Source: Nitrospinaceae bacterium
GTDB taxonomy: Bacteria > Nitrospinota > Nitrospinia > Nitrospinales > Nitrospinaceae
Direction of reading: 5' to 3'
NCBI GenBank assembly: GCA_028278405.1
Contig: JANQEK010000047.1
Span: forward strand, 1 to 64,000
DNA length: 64,000 nucleotides
The notes under the pieces were generated by a model that had not been told where the DNA came from, searched no databases, and saw only the letters and a list, made by a program, of their open reading frames with translations. Positions 19,513 through 27,714 of the stretch are shown here, piece by piece (position 1 is the first letter of the stretch; each line of letters opens with the position of its first letter). Position numbers and translations under genes: made by a program.

Positions 19513-20514
19513 ATGAGACAAATGTATCTGGTAATTTGCTGCTTTTCTGTTCTCCTGTTAGCCACCCCTACCCAAGCATTCCAGGTCAATGACCGGGTAC
19601 AACTGGTTGAACGGGACTTTGGTATCCCTGCCCATCCCGGACCTGGGAAGAGAGCAACATCCTTTCGATTTACTAGTGGTTCCTCAGTCACCATTAAAGC
19701 AATTGACTCTGCTACAGGATGGCTCGAAGTCGAAAATAATCAAGGCAAAGGGTGGATTGTCAAAAAATATATCGACAAGACCCTACCCTCTTCATCCTCT
19801 GGCAACACCATTGATCCAACTCTTTTCAAACCATCCACAAGCACCAGTTTCAGTGGAGCCAAGAAAAACCTGATGAGTATCTATCTGGATCACAACCAGG
19901 ATGAGACTTTCTATTGTGGATGTGGTTTCAATGAAGATAAAGACATCGACCGTTCCATCTGTGACTACGAGCCCAAGAAAGCAACCAGTAAAAGGTCCCG
20001 TAAACTGGAATGGGAGCACGTCGTGCCTGCCCACACTCTTGGTAGAGAGTTCCAGTGCTGGAAGAAGAAACTATGTACCACTAGCAAAGGGAAGAAGTTT
20101 AAAGGTCGAAAGTGTTGCGCAAAAATCTCAGATTCCTTCAAACAAAGAGAAGCCGATATGCACAATCTGTTTCCAGCAATAGGAGAAGTAAACGCTCACC
20201 GTTTGAATTATCCATTTGGTGAGGTTATTGGTGAACCCAGGGTTTATGGTCAATGTGACGTAGAAATACAGGACAAAGTGGCAGAACCAGATGAAACGAT
20301 ACGAGGAGATATTGCACGGGCTTATTTCTATATGTCATTTCAATACAAAGTGCCACTACCTGAGGCTTATGAGGACATGCTTAGAGAATGGCACTTTTCT
20401 GATCCGCCAAGCCAGTGGGAAGAACAGCGCAACACTTTGATTGAGAATGAACAAGGCAACCGTAATCCTTTTATTGACCAACCCGAGCTAGTGGAAAGAG
20501 TTGTGGATTTTTGA
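19513..20514 (+). CDS. Exported endonuclease I family DNase with N-terminal SH3-like domain
   Basis: 333 residues. A signal peptide (1-22, ending ATPTQA) is followed by a beta-rich SH3-like region (about 23-85) and the endonuclease I domain (about 110-310). The domain shows the catalytic EWEHVVPAH, DMHNLFPAIGEVN, YGQCDVEI and RGDIARAYFYM, as in EndA/Dns/NucM enzymes, and several cysteines for periplasmic disulfides. It should cut DNA in the periplasm or outside. GGAGGGG lies just before the ATG at 19513; a TTG twelve bases earlier is part of that site. It is transcribed from its own promoter after umuC and is a possible barrier to or scavenger of foreign DNA. Confidence 0.88.
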   Translation: MRQMYLVICCFSVLLLATPTQAFQVNDRVQLVERDFGIPAHPGPGKRATSFRFTSGSSVTIKAIDSATGWLEVENNQGKGWIVKKYIDKTLPSSSSGNTIDPTLFKPSTSTSFSGAKKNLMSIYLDHNQDETFYCGCGFNEDKDIDRSICDYEPKKATSKRSRKLEWEHVVPAHTLGREFQCWKKKLCTTSKGKKFKGRKCCAKISDSFKQREADMHNLFPAIGEVNAHRLNYPFGEVIGEPRVYGQCDVEIQDKVAEPDETIRGDIARAYFYMSFQYKVPLPEAYEDMLREWHFSDPPSQWEEQRNTLIENEQGNRNPFIDQPELVERVVDF

Positions 20515-20533
20515 AGACAAGGCCGACAATGGG

Positions 20534-21082
20534 CTAATTTGGTTTTACGTTCGCACTACCTCGAATTGTTCGTCGATGTAGTAACTCTGCAATTATCTCT
20601 TTTGCTTTCATCATATCTTTTTTTACTTCAAGAGTCGCGACATTACCTTTATTTTTGCTTTTCAGTATTTCGAGCGCTTTATTTAATTGCATTTCTTCAT
20701 ACAATATTTCATTATTCCTAATAGCCGATTCGAGCCTAATAGCAGATATTTCGGCAGAAGTACCTTGCCTAGGAATATAATCCTCAAAAAAATAGTCAAT
20801 CCCTTTCAATAAAGTAATCAAAATTATTATTGCTCCAAACAATGAAAAGAATGTTCCTGGAGCAGCTTGCTTTAAAATTAATCTATTGTCGCCCCAAGCT
20901 GCTTTTAGTTCTCCTGCTTTTTCGTAAACGCCAGAAATAAAAAGCCTATAACCCAAATAACCGAATCCGAATCCAACGATCAGGGATAATGTTTTATAAA
21001 TTGTAATAGATAAAAGAATTCCTTCTAAATTCCCCATTGAATTTCCATTAACAAAAAAGGTTCTTGTGTAAATCAATAACAT
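20534..21082 (-). CDS. Membrane protein of unknown function, island cargo
   Basis: 182 residues with two probable membrane helices (about 24-50 and 78-98) and a charged, partly helical C-terminal half (about 105-182) that should lie in the cytoplasm. I recognise no family. A start at the second Met (21037, GGAA upstream) is equally possible. It follows the larger membrane-protein gene at 21142 by 59 bases on the same strand, so the two likely form an operon. The DNA is more A+T-rich than the flanking chromosome. Confidence 0.6.
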   Translation of the reverse strand: MLLIYTRTFFVNGNSMGNLEGILLSITIYKTLSLIVGFGFGYLGYRLFISGVYEKAGELKAAWGDNRLILKQAAPGTFFSLFGAIIILITLLKGIDYFFEDYIPRQGTSAEISAIRLESAIRNNEILYEEMQLNKALEILKSKNKGNVATLEVKKDMMKAKEIIAELLHRRTIRGSANVKPN

Positions 21083-21141
21083 TAAATGGTTTCGTCAAAT
21101 CAACCTCTAACTCATCCTTGTCGATGTAGATTATGGCACTA

Positions 21142-22701
21142 CTAAGATCCCGTCTTGTTTTTGTTGTTAGCCAAATAACGTAGGCCTTTCACTTGCCTAG
21201 TAGTTAATAATGCGGTGGATATTGATAACACACACAGAATATTGTTAACGGTGACCAGGTTTTGCAAACTAAATTGTTTCCAGAGAATAAGAGCAGAAAC
21301 TGCGATTGGTAGCGCAACAATGGAAATCGAAATCCCGATAAGAGGACTTACCCCTGGGTAAAAGCCAATCCAAGCAACACTAAGGGCTTCATCGCCTATT
21401 TCCGATCTTGTCGTAAATTCTTTAAGGTGAAGATAAAAGTAGAGTTGAATAGCCAATACCACTGCAATGCCCCATAAATGTAGATTTACTCTTTCAATCT
21501 TGAGGCCGGCAATCTCCAATGGATGGCCACTTCTCTTACTTTCAATTAAAAAAAGCGTATTAAGCAACTCGTATTCTATTTGACCTTTATAATTGAGATC
21601 CGCAAGAAATTTTTGAATTTCTGGAAATGAACTTTCAAATGACCCCCTCTGACGCTTCTCATCTTTAATACGTGCCAATAGAAAGTCTTGCAAGTTTAAC
21701 GGTTTATGTATGAAGTTATTGGAAGCTACTACCAGCACGTCCCCAGGTTTTATTTCATTATGATAATTGCTCATATGTACCTCTGAGTAAATACCATTTT
21801 CATTTCGCAGAAAAACCAACAACCTTCGAGAAAATCTTCCGAATTGGTTTAAATTATGTTGGTTTGTGAGGAACTCTGGCACGAAATGTACTATGTTATC
21901 TTGGGGTATTTTTGAGACATCTTTAACATAAGTCTCTTCTGTCGAAAGCGGCATAAGAAATTTGCTTTCTGAATTTAAATTTGGCATGTCTACAAAAGGA
22001 AGCTGTGGATTTCTAATACCAATCATTTCGTGTTCCTCTCGATCCGCTTCCTCGTATTTAGCTGTAACTAGAAATGCCATGATCCCACCAAATGAATAAG
22101 GAATGTATGCATGCCGCATTTTAGAGCAAACATCCCAAAATTCCTTGAACTGATTAATGGTAGAAGGTAAGGCCTGAAAAGTTTTCCATGGTCCTGTGGG
22201 TCTAAGTGGCCACCCTCGTAGTTTATTTTTAAGTTCTCTTTTGTCAATAGGAGCATCTAGAATGGTAAGGAATCGATTTGGTACACCTTTGGAAAAAAAG
22301 TCTGAATACCCAACTGTTTTGCCTTGAAGGGAAAACATTTGAGGAGTGTTTTCTACATGGAACACGGTGGCTTCAAGATGATGAAGATCAAGATTTATGT
22401 CAATAGATAAATTCAGACGTTTGTCTGTAATCTGTAAATTTAAAGCAGTTGGATTTTCTAAGGATTGCTTACTAAATAGGATTTCACGTACCATCATTCC
22501 TAGGATGCCCTTGTTATCGCTCTTGCTATTTTCTTTTTCTGGTTTGAAAGTGTCAATCAAGTTTATTATGGAATTAAGCTCTTTTTGAGCCCCGTCGATG
22601 GAACGCCCAATGGTTGCTATAAGGAGAGTAACTGTCACAACCACTAATGTGAAATGCACAAACCGAATATGTTCAGCTAGCTTAGAATTAGGATCATCCA
22701 T
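21142..22701 (-). CDS. Large membrane protein of unknown function, island cargo
   Basis: 519 residues. One membrane helix near the N-terminus (about 11-30) is followed by a soluble region of about 370 residues, then three or four helices in the last 110 residues (AVVLAIQLYFYL, PLIGISISIVALPIAVSALILW, NILCVLSISTALL). No family or catalytic motif is recognised. It is the first gene of a minus-strand pair with 20534-21082 and diverges from another pair of membrane genes at 22925. No clear ribosome site is seen before the ATG. Confidence 0.7.
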   Translation of the reverse strand: MDDPNSKLAEHIRFVHFTLVVVTVTLLIATIGRSIDGAQKELNSIINLIDTFKPEKENSKSDNKGILGMMVREILFSKQSLENPTALNLQITDKRLNLSIDINLDLHHLEATVFHVENTPQMFSLQGKTVGYSDFFSKGVPNRFLTILDAPIDKRELKNKLRGWPLRPTGPWKTFQALPSTINQFKEFWDVCSKMRHAYIPYSFGGIMAFLVTAKYEEADREEHEMIGIRNPQLPFVDMPNLNSESKFLMPLSTEETYVKDVSKIPQDNIVHFVPEFLTNQHNLNQFGRFSRRLLVFLRNENGIYSEVHMSNYHNEIKPGDVLVVASNNFIHKPLNLQDFLLARIKDEKRQRGSFESSFPEIQKFLADLNYKGQIEYELLNTLFLIESKRSGHPLEIAGLKIERVNLHLWGIAVVLAIQLYFYLHLKEFTTRSEIGDEALSVAWIGFYPGVSPLIGISISIVALPIAVSALILWKQFSLQNLVTVNNILCVLSISTALLTTRQVKGLRYLANNKNKTGS

Positions 22702-22924
22702 TTTGATGTATCATTTGTATAGTTTTTATAAATTTGAAACTTGCGACGAACTTATATCTATTTTATACAAGAAACACGACTAATGACTCGAGGATAGTCT
22801 CCCTTCCGTTGAAAAGCCCCTCCCTTTTCGGATCTTTGGACATCCATACCCTATTTCAGCTTGCCGAAAATGTCAATTATTTGGTAATGTTTAGGGAATC
22901 CAATCAAATAGGGATTGATTTCCT

Positions 22925-23389
22925 ATGAGCAATGAAGAGGAATATCAAGAACTCAGCAAATTCGATCAGATTATTGATAAGTTTTGGCTATGGGTCTTTA
23001 AAATTGCTGCATTTACTTTTTTTATCTGGTGGGTTTTCTGGTGGGATCATTCAAGCATATGGAGTAATAAAGTAATTGCATATCCTCTAATTTGCTCAAA
23101 AGAATACATAGGTGATGATTGTCCTGGATTAGAATCTATATATTATCCGATCAATTACAGAATCAGCAAAGAACGGGCCGAAGTTGTTTTTATGACAACT
23201 CCCAGCACTTCTCCAATTACACTTCCCAAATGTAGTATTTTTGATAAGGAAAATTGGAAATGCCCTAGAGGAGATGGATTTACCAGTGTTCACTTTGTTA
23301 ACGGTATTCCACAAAGCCCTAATTCAAAAGTAAGATATGTTTCTCAATGGAAATATAGATTTATTGAGCTTGGGGACTTGTTCAATTAA
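22925..23389 (+). CDS. Single-pass membrane protein of unknown function, island cargo
   Basis: 154 residues. A Trp/Phe-rich membrane helix (about 20-42, FKIAAFTFFIWWVFWW) follows a short acidic cytoplasmic start; the rest, with four or five cysteines, would be outside the cytoplasm. No family is recognised. It starts a plus-strand pair with the gene at 23442 and shares a 220-base divergent promoter region with the minus-strand pair. Confidence 0.6.
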   Translation: MSNEEEYQELSKFDQIIDKFWLWVFKIAAFTFFIWWVFWWDHSSIWSNKVIAYPLICSKEYIGDDCPGLESIYYPINYRISKERAEVVFMTTPSTSPITLPKCSIFDKENWKCPRGDGFTSVHFVNGIPQSPNSKVRYVSQWKYRFIELGDLFN

Positions 23390-23441
23390 AGATTAAGTAG
23401 TTGTACTATATAAACCTAATAAAAGTGTAATGTGAAGAATA

Positions 23442-24179
23442 ATGGAAAAGCCCGAATACTTGAAAAAGGTTTTCGATGAGGCACTCACAAGGTATGGGAG
23501 AGCAAAAACGTACTGCCTTTTAGCTCTAACAGTTCTATTCAATTTCAATCAACCCATCGCACAATTAATTGAAACAACTTGGGAGGGAGTTCCTCTCCCG
23601 TGGTCACTTCTATCCACATCTTTGATATTTGGATACTTTTTCTTCCAAGTTTCGTTTGATCTTGCAAAGAATCATTTGACTTCCCAATTCGAAATTATAT
23701 CAGGAGCGATAGATCCGTTTGTCCACAACTTCGATGGACATCCAATCGTAGTAAATTTAGGCAGCAATAGACCGTCTTGGCCAATGAGATTATTTAGGGT
23801 TCGGTTGAAAAATTTAAGCGGGCAAACGATTAGAGACGCTCAGTTGAAATTAAAGTCAATAGACCCAAAACCATCGTCTCTGCATGTACCGTTAAATTTA
23901 AAAAAAATGCATGACAACCCCAGCGACCGAAAATCTTATCAAAGTTTTTTTACTCTTCCACCAGGAGGCAAGGAATATTTTGATGTCATGCAATTAGAGG
24001 TAGGGAAAAGTAATCCCTCTAGTCAAATTGAAGTTACCCATATCGTCCAAGGGGTCTATTCACATATCCCAAAGCAAGAATATGAAGTTACTCTTGAAGC
24101 TACGGGGGACAATACTCCCCCAGTTGAGCGTACCTTCCGTTTAACGTTGGATGATCCCAATGAACCTATTTTTGAATAA
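23442..24179 (+). CDS. Membrane-anchored protein with C-terminal beta-rich domain, island cargo
   Basis: 245 residues. Two membrane helices (about 20-38 and 50-72) precede a soluble beta-rich domain (about 95-245) with alternating hydrophobic strands, possibly Ig-like. Function unknown. It lies 52 bases after 22925-23389 and probably shares its transcript. A hairpin follows the stop codon at once. Confidence 0.65.
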   Translation: MEKPEYLKKVFDEALTRYGRAKTYCLLALTVLFNFNQPIAQLIETTWEGVPLPWSLLSTSLIFGYFFFQVSFDLAKNHLTSQFEIISGAIDPFVHNFDGHPIVVNLGSNRPSWPMRLFRVRLKNLSGQTIRDAQLKLKSIDPKPSSLHVPLNLKKMHDNPSDRKSYQSFFTLPPGGKEYFDVMQLEVGKSNPSSQIEVTHIVQGVYSHIPKQEYEVTLEATGDNTPPVERTFRLTLDDPNEPIFE

Positions 24180-24212
24180 AAAACCGGGGCCTCCCGAAGG
24201 AAACCCCGGCAT
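24180..24212 (-). terminator. Intrinsic terminator between convergent genes
   Basis: CCGGGG and CCCCGG with an inner CCT/AGG pairing form the stem. Read on the minus strand it runs into six T residues, so it mainly ends the 24220-24618 gene; on the plus strand the T tract is short. Confidence 0.7.
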
Positions 24213-24219
24213 TTGAGCG

Positions 24220-24618
24220 TCATTGGCTACCACCTTTCAGCCCTTCAATCTCTTTCCATAGAGCTTTGGGGTTATCGAGTAGTGACCGCAGATATTTCAT
24301 TTCTGTTTTAGTGCCAATCCGTCTTTTTCTTTTTGGCCTCTCCAAAGGATCATCTTTCTTATTGCTATTCCCCCCAACAATGCAACCCATATCGTTATGC
24401 AAGTTGTCTCCATCAATATTATTGCTTACCGCTTCTTCGTATTGCTGTCTCCAATATCTAGATTGTTTCATCCAATATTCACTGTTGCGACCACCTTGAG
24501 CATCTTTCTGGAAAGCCTCCCTAACATATTTCTCGTGTTCGTAAAGATTCCTCCAATTAAATACTTTCTCTGACGCTTCCTTTAACTCACTCTCCAACTC
24601 CCTGCATTTCTTGCACAT
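24220..24618 (-). CDS. Small coiled-coil protein of unknown function, island
   Basis: 132 residues, highly charged. It opens with CKKC, then a predicted helical/coiled region (about 5-70) rich in Glu, Lys, Tyr and Trp, and a basic stretch ERPKRKRRIG near residue 100 that could touch nucleic acid. No family is recognised. The start at 24618 follows AGGGGG at good spacing; the longer open frame upstream lacks one. It converges on the membrane gene at 23442. Confidence 0.55.
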   Translation of the reverse strand: MCKKCRELESELKEASEKVFNWRNLYEHEKYVREAFQKDAQGGRNSEYWMKQSRYWRQQYEEAVSNNIDGDNLHNDMGCIVGGNSNKKDDPLERPKRKRRIGTKTEMKYLRSLLDNPKALWKEIEGLKGGSQ

Positions 24619-24866
24619 AAAAACCCCCTGTACTTTTGACAAACAAAAAGCCGGAGCGGTGTCAACGGACACAAGGTACCGTTTCGGGGCCTCACGGACT
24701 CCCGACCACTCCGACCAATTGGATTTAAAATACTGGACATAAAAAAAGCCCCAAAGTTTAAGGACGGGGACACGCGTCCCCCTGTGTTTCTGACATGACC
24801 AATATATGCCCTGGGTGGCTGGAAGTCAATAAAGTGTATATGGATGGGGCAGAATGAAGTCTTCAC
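24582..24866 (-). CDS. Candidate Ash/Icd-like phage peptide or C4-type RNA locus
   Basis: A 94-codon frame with GTG start overlaps the start of the next gene. The segment from HVRNTGGRVSPS to FGAFF, then NPIGRSG, resembles, from memory, the conserved part of the phage Ash family (PF10554), found in P4-like elements and often lying over a C4-type antisense RNA. The DNA holds two mutually exclusive pairings: GGGGAC/GTCCCC (24766-24781) and CCCC (24749-24752) with GGGG (24766-24769), the latter before a T7 tract on the minus strand. Whether peptide, RNA or both is functional cannot be told from the sequence alone. Confidence 0.3.
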   Translation of the reverse strand: MKTSFCPIHIHFIDFQPPRAYIGHVRNTGGRVSPSLNFGAFFMSSILNPIGRSGRESVRPRNGTLCPLTPLRLFVCQKYRGFLCARNAGSWRVS

Positions 24867-25290
24867 TGGGCCGAAGCAATAAACCTTTTAGATATAAGGA
24901 CTTATGTGCTCGACGAAGCGGGAAAATTACGCAATGGAGCTACTATTGTATCGATAATTTTTGACACAAATTGATGGAGTGGTTTTTAGTTAGGGAAGTT
25001 CAACTTAAGGGGGTTTTTGTTCCTGTACAAACTGTTCTAAAGAAAAAAAGGAAATATTCCAACTATTGAAAAACAAACAAAACTTCAGAAATTATCAGGA
25101 TAAATCGTCACTTAAAGTCGCGTCAAATTTGTGGGGGTCGAATTGGATTGATAGAAACTCTAAAGTGTAGTAAATATCCCGCACCTATTATCAGGGGGGC
25201 ATTATAGGTAAGCCTGAGGGGGGGTTCCGCAGGCATGCAAAACCTCCCCCCTCGGCCCTATAGCCCTCTTTAACTCGGTAAGGAGGGGCT
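24867..25290. other. Mostly noncoding island stretch with decayed frame and hairpin
   Basis: About 420 bases with no supported intact gene. A plus-strand frame starting at 24854 runs 71 codons to 25069 with a single internal TGA at 24962-24964 and may be a gene remnant. A large imperfect hairpin occupies 25203-25262. Confidence 0.4.
25203..25262 (+). ncRNA. Large hairpin, possible structured RNA
   Basis: Outer arms TATAGG/CCTATA and inner arms GAGGGGGG (25216-25223) / CCCCCCTC (25246-25253) fold into one long stem. It stands 28 bases before a small reading frame with a strong ribosome site. No known RNA family is recognised. Confidence 0.35.
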
Positions 25291-25485
25291 ATGTCAGACA
25301 GAAAAGAAGGAACCCGACACGAAGTTGGGCTCAATGTTTCATGTACTAATAATAACGAGGAATTTGCAATCAATCTTAAACTATATTTTGGGAAATGCAA
25401 AACTAAAGATAGGTTAAATCTGGGTTGGCTATTTCTTTTGTCTTCAGCCACTAGGGTTTTATATCTATTTCCGTTTCCCATGTAA
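25291..25485 (+). CDS. Small protein of unknown function
   Basis: 64 residues. The main support is the near-perfect ribosome site AAGGAGGGG four or five bases before the ATG. The sequence is unremarkable: a charged N-terminal half and a hydrophobic C-terminal third (LGWLFLLSSA). It could be a real small protein of the island or chance. Confidence 0.35.
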   Translation: MSDRKEGTRHEVGLNVSCTNNNEEFAINLKLYFGKCKTKDRLNLGWLFLLSSATRVLYLFPFPM

Positions 25486-25541
25486 CATATTGATTATTGA
25501 GGTGCTAATTAAATATGCTCCTCTTTATTCAATCTGAGATT

Positions 25542-25597
25542 GTGCTTACTCATGGCGGCAACCCTGAATTTATTTAGGGTAGCTGCCGGGTAAGCAC
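25542..25597 (+). ncRNA. Long hairpin with perfect outer stem
   Basis: GTGCTTAC/GTAAGCAC close a stem that continues inside with GGCGGC/GCTGCC (one G-T pair) and ACCCT/AGGGT around a ten-base loop. A further hairpin, CAACACC (25627-25633) / GGTGTTG (25654-25660), follows. They lie in the 235-base gap before the secreted-protein gene and could be a leader RNA or a separate small RNA. Confidence 0.4.
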
Positions 25598-25720
25598 CAA
25601 ATAATCCCCTCTCCCGTCGCTCAATCCAACACCTATTTAACTCAAAAAGGCATGGTGTTGCCTACTCCAAAACCATGTATAGTCTGGGCAAATCAATGAA
25701 ATCTTAACGCGGAGGGCGTT

Positions 25721-26299
25721 ATGAAGAAGATTAGGTTGTTAATTGTTCTTACTTTCCTAGGATTGTTGTTTCCTACAAAACTCGTCTTTGCAGATACCAT
25801 CTATGCCTGCAAAATTGCTGATCCGGGATTTCCAGGAGGTCTTTACTTTGTAGGCACTACAGTTCCAACATGTCAGCCGGGAGATGAGGTTATTTCGTGG
25901 AATCAAATGGGCTCCATACAAAAACAATTTGTGTTTAAGGGGTTTTCATCCACAAAAGCCACTGGGCAAGAGGGGATAGGCAGATTTAACCAGCTATGTG
26001 CAGAAGAAGTATCCTCAACCAGTAGGCTTTGCAATACCAAAGAAGTTTTTGAATCAGTAAACCCATTTCCTGCTCCTTTGGCAGAACCCATTTGGATACA
26101 CCCAACCATAGTTACAACTACTTCTGGTTCTGACTACTCAGGAGTCACAGAGGTAAACGGTATTACTATCCAACAAAAAACATGTAGTGGGTGGTCTAGT
26201 TTAGGAGGTACAGGTTTGGTTTTTCAATTACAAGGGAATGTAGATAAGCTCCCCTGTGATATCGCGAGACCAGTTGCCTGCTGCGGCCCAGCACAGTAA
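25721..26299 (+). CDS. Secreted Cys-rich protein of unknown function
   Basis: 192 residues. A signal peptide (1-25, cut near VFADTI) is followed by a mature chain with about ten cysteines and a closing ARPVACCGPAQ. The tail resembles the end of some exported DUF1554-like proteins, but I cannot assign a family. GGAGGG stands six bases before the ATG. It is preceded by several hairpins and faces the two-gene unit at 26340-27673. Confidence 0.65.
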   Translation: MKKIRLLIVLTFLGLLFPTKLVFADTIYACKIADPGFPGGLYFVGTTVPTCQPGDEVISWNQMGSIQKQFVFKGFSSTKATGQEGIGRFNQLCAEEVSSTSRLCNTKEVFESVNPFPAPLAEPIWIHPTIVTTTSGSDYSGVTEVNGITIQQKTCSGWSSLGGTGLVFQLQGNVDKLPCDIARPVACCGPAQ

Positions 26300-26339
26300 G
26301 CCGAACGCCGGATGGGTGAGTTTTGGAGTTCCAATACAA

Positions 26340-27443
26340 TCATGTTTCTCTAATATAATTTTCTATTTTATTTTTTCTTAGTACTAGAAGAAAATTGTTT
26401 ACCTTGATTTCTTTTCCAGTTGAATTAAGGATCTTAGCGGGATATGTCTTTTGATTGTATTTCGAAAATCCAATTTCATTTAAAAGTTGTTCAGAACATA
26501 TTTGATTTATAATATCCTTCCTGTTTGAATCACCCAAAATATATATTGTCTCAATTCCTTTTGAGGCTGATTTTTTGATAAAATTGATATAAGGACCTAA
26601 CCCTCTACTAACAAGCTTTACCCATTTCCCAATAATAACCATCTGGAATTTACTAAATTTACCTTCAAATAAAGTCTTCAAATTATCTTCACCAGTTCTT
26701 CTATTGGAATAATTATTTAAAAACCTTATTAATCCAGTTACTTCTTCTTGAATCTTAGGGTCTCTCCCTTTTAAAAATATCTTTTCTCCCAAAAAAATCA
26801 TTTCTTGAACAAAGACAGGGAAAAATAATCCCGCAACATCAATAACATCAAACTTATCGAAAAAATCTCGAATCTTAGCATCGCTAGTCTTTTCATAAAG
26901 AATTTCATCTATAAACATAGTTACAACTTCTCTTTTTTCTTTCTCAAAAAGCTTTCTTGCAACAAATAAGTCAATTCCTTCTTTTTGCTTAGGAGAAATA
27001 TATCTTTTAGCTTTAACTAATATTGTGTTAGAAATATAAACCATTGTTGCATGGACAAAGTTTTTATTCTGGTTATCACTTTGCCTCATTCGCACAATAA
27101 TAGAATTGCTTTTTAGAAACGCTTCTCTTGTCTGATCTTCTTCCGCCCAAACAATTTTAATCTTTGCTGGTTCAAATTCTTTAATTTCCTTTTTCAAGTA
27201 GCCCGTTACAAAATCGTTAACTCGTCCTTGTATGTCATGAGTTATATATTTTTTTTCAGCTCCTTTGTAAAACTTCCTCAAAAACTTCCACATTAAAGCT
27301 GATAATTTTTCCGCCTTTTCAGGGAAAAAAGCAAAATAAAATACTACAATAACAACAACACCCCAGCCCCCCATCGATATAAGCGTATCTATCCACTCTT
27401 TAATGTCCTGTGGACTTATGCCTTTGGACTCTTGAGAGCTCAT
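26340..27443 (-). CDS. Membrane-anchored protein of unknown function, candidate defence or conflict gene
   Basis: 367 residues. One membrane helix near the N-terminus (about 25-43, GGWGVVVIVVFYFAFF), then a lysine-rich soluble domain of about 320 residues, probably cytoplasmic. No catalytic motif is recognised; IKIVWAEEDQ near residue 100 and a segment TIYILGDSNRKD near 305 suggest an alpha/beta fold in parts. The DNA is the most A+T-rich in the window. Its start overlaps the stop of the 77-residue gene upstream by four bases, so the two are made together. Position next to the terminase in an island is typical of cargo, but no function can be stated. Confidence 0.6.
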   Translation of the reverse strand: MSSQESKGISPQDIKEWIDTLISMGGWGVVVIVVFYFAFFPEKAEKLSALMWKFLRKFYKGAEKKYITHDIQGRVNDFVTGYLKKEIKEFEPAKIKIVWAEEDQTREAFLKSNSIIVRMRQSDNQNKNFVHATMVYISNTILVKAKRYISPKQKEGIDLFVARKLFEKEKREVVTMFIDEILYEKTSDAKIRDFFDKFDVIDVAGLFFPVFVQEMIFLGEKIFLKGRDPKIQEEVTGLIRFLNNYSNRRTGEDNLKTLFEGKFSKFQMVIIGKWVKLVSRGLGPYINFIKKSASKGIETIYILGDSNRKDIINQICSEQLLNEIGFSKYNQKTYPAKILNSTGKEIKVNNFLLVLRKNKIENYIRET

Positions 27444-27673
27444 AAGTTCCTTTCACCTAAATACACAGATAATTGCCTTATCGCTTCGGGGTCGTCCGAC
27501 ACAAACTTAATATCTCCAGATTCTGGAAATACGGAATGAAGATTTTCTAAGGTAATTATATTCCCAGTGAATTTACACTTCTTTCTTCCAGATTTAATAT
27601 CATTGAGCACTCCTAGGCTTTCTAATAGTCTCTCAAGCTGCTCATCATGAATTGCATTTATTTCTGCGTTCAT
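27440..27673 (-). CDS. Small partner protein of 26340-27443, unknown function
   Basis: 77 residues, acidic, no membrane segment. The C-terminal half contains FTGNIITLENLHSVFPE, then a segment ending SDDPEAI, a pattern I associate with small unknown proteins of similar size. The start at 27673 follows GGAG at good spacing; a TTG 12 bases upstream is part of that ribosome site. The stop overlaps the next start (ATGA). Confidence 0.55.
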   Translation of the reverse strand: MNAEINAIHDEQLERLLESLGVLNDIKSGRKKCKFTGNIITLENLHSVFPESGDIKFVSDDPEAIRQLSVYLGERNL

Positions 27674-27714
27674 AAAACACTCCAACTAAATGAATTTGAA
27701 TTATGCCATTATTT

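Noticed and set aside
25542-25597. Integron attC site
   Set aside because: The hairpin is attC-like in size, but no integron integrase, no GTTRRRY core pair and no gene cassettes were found.
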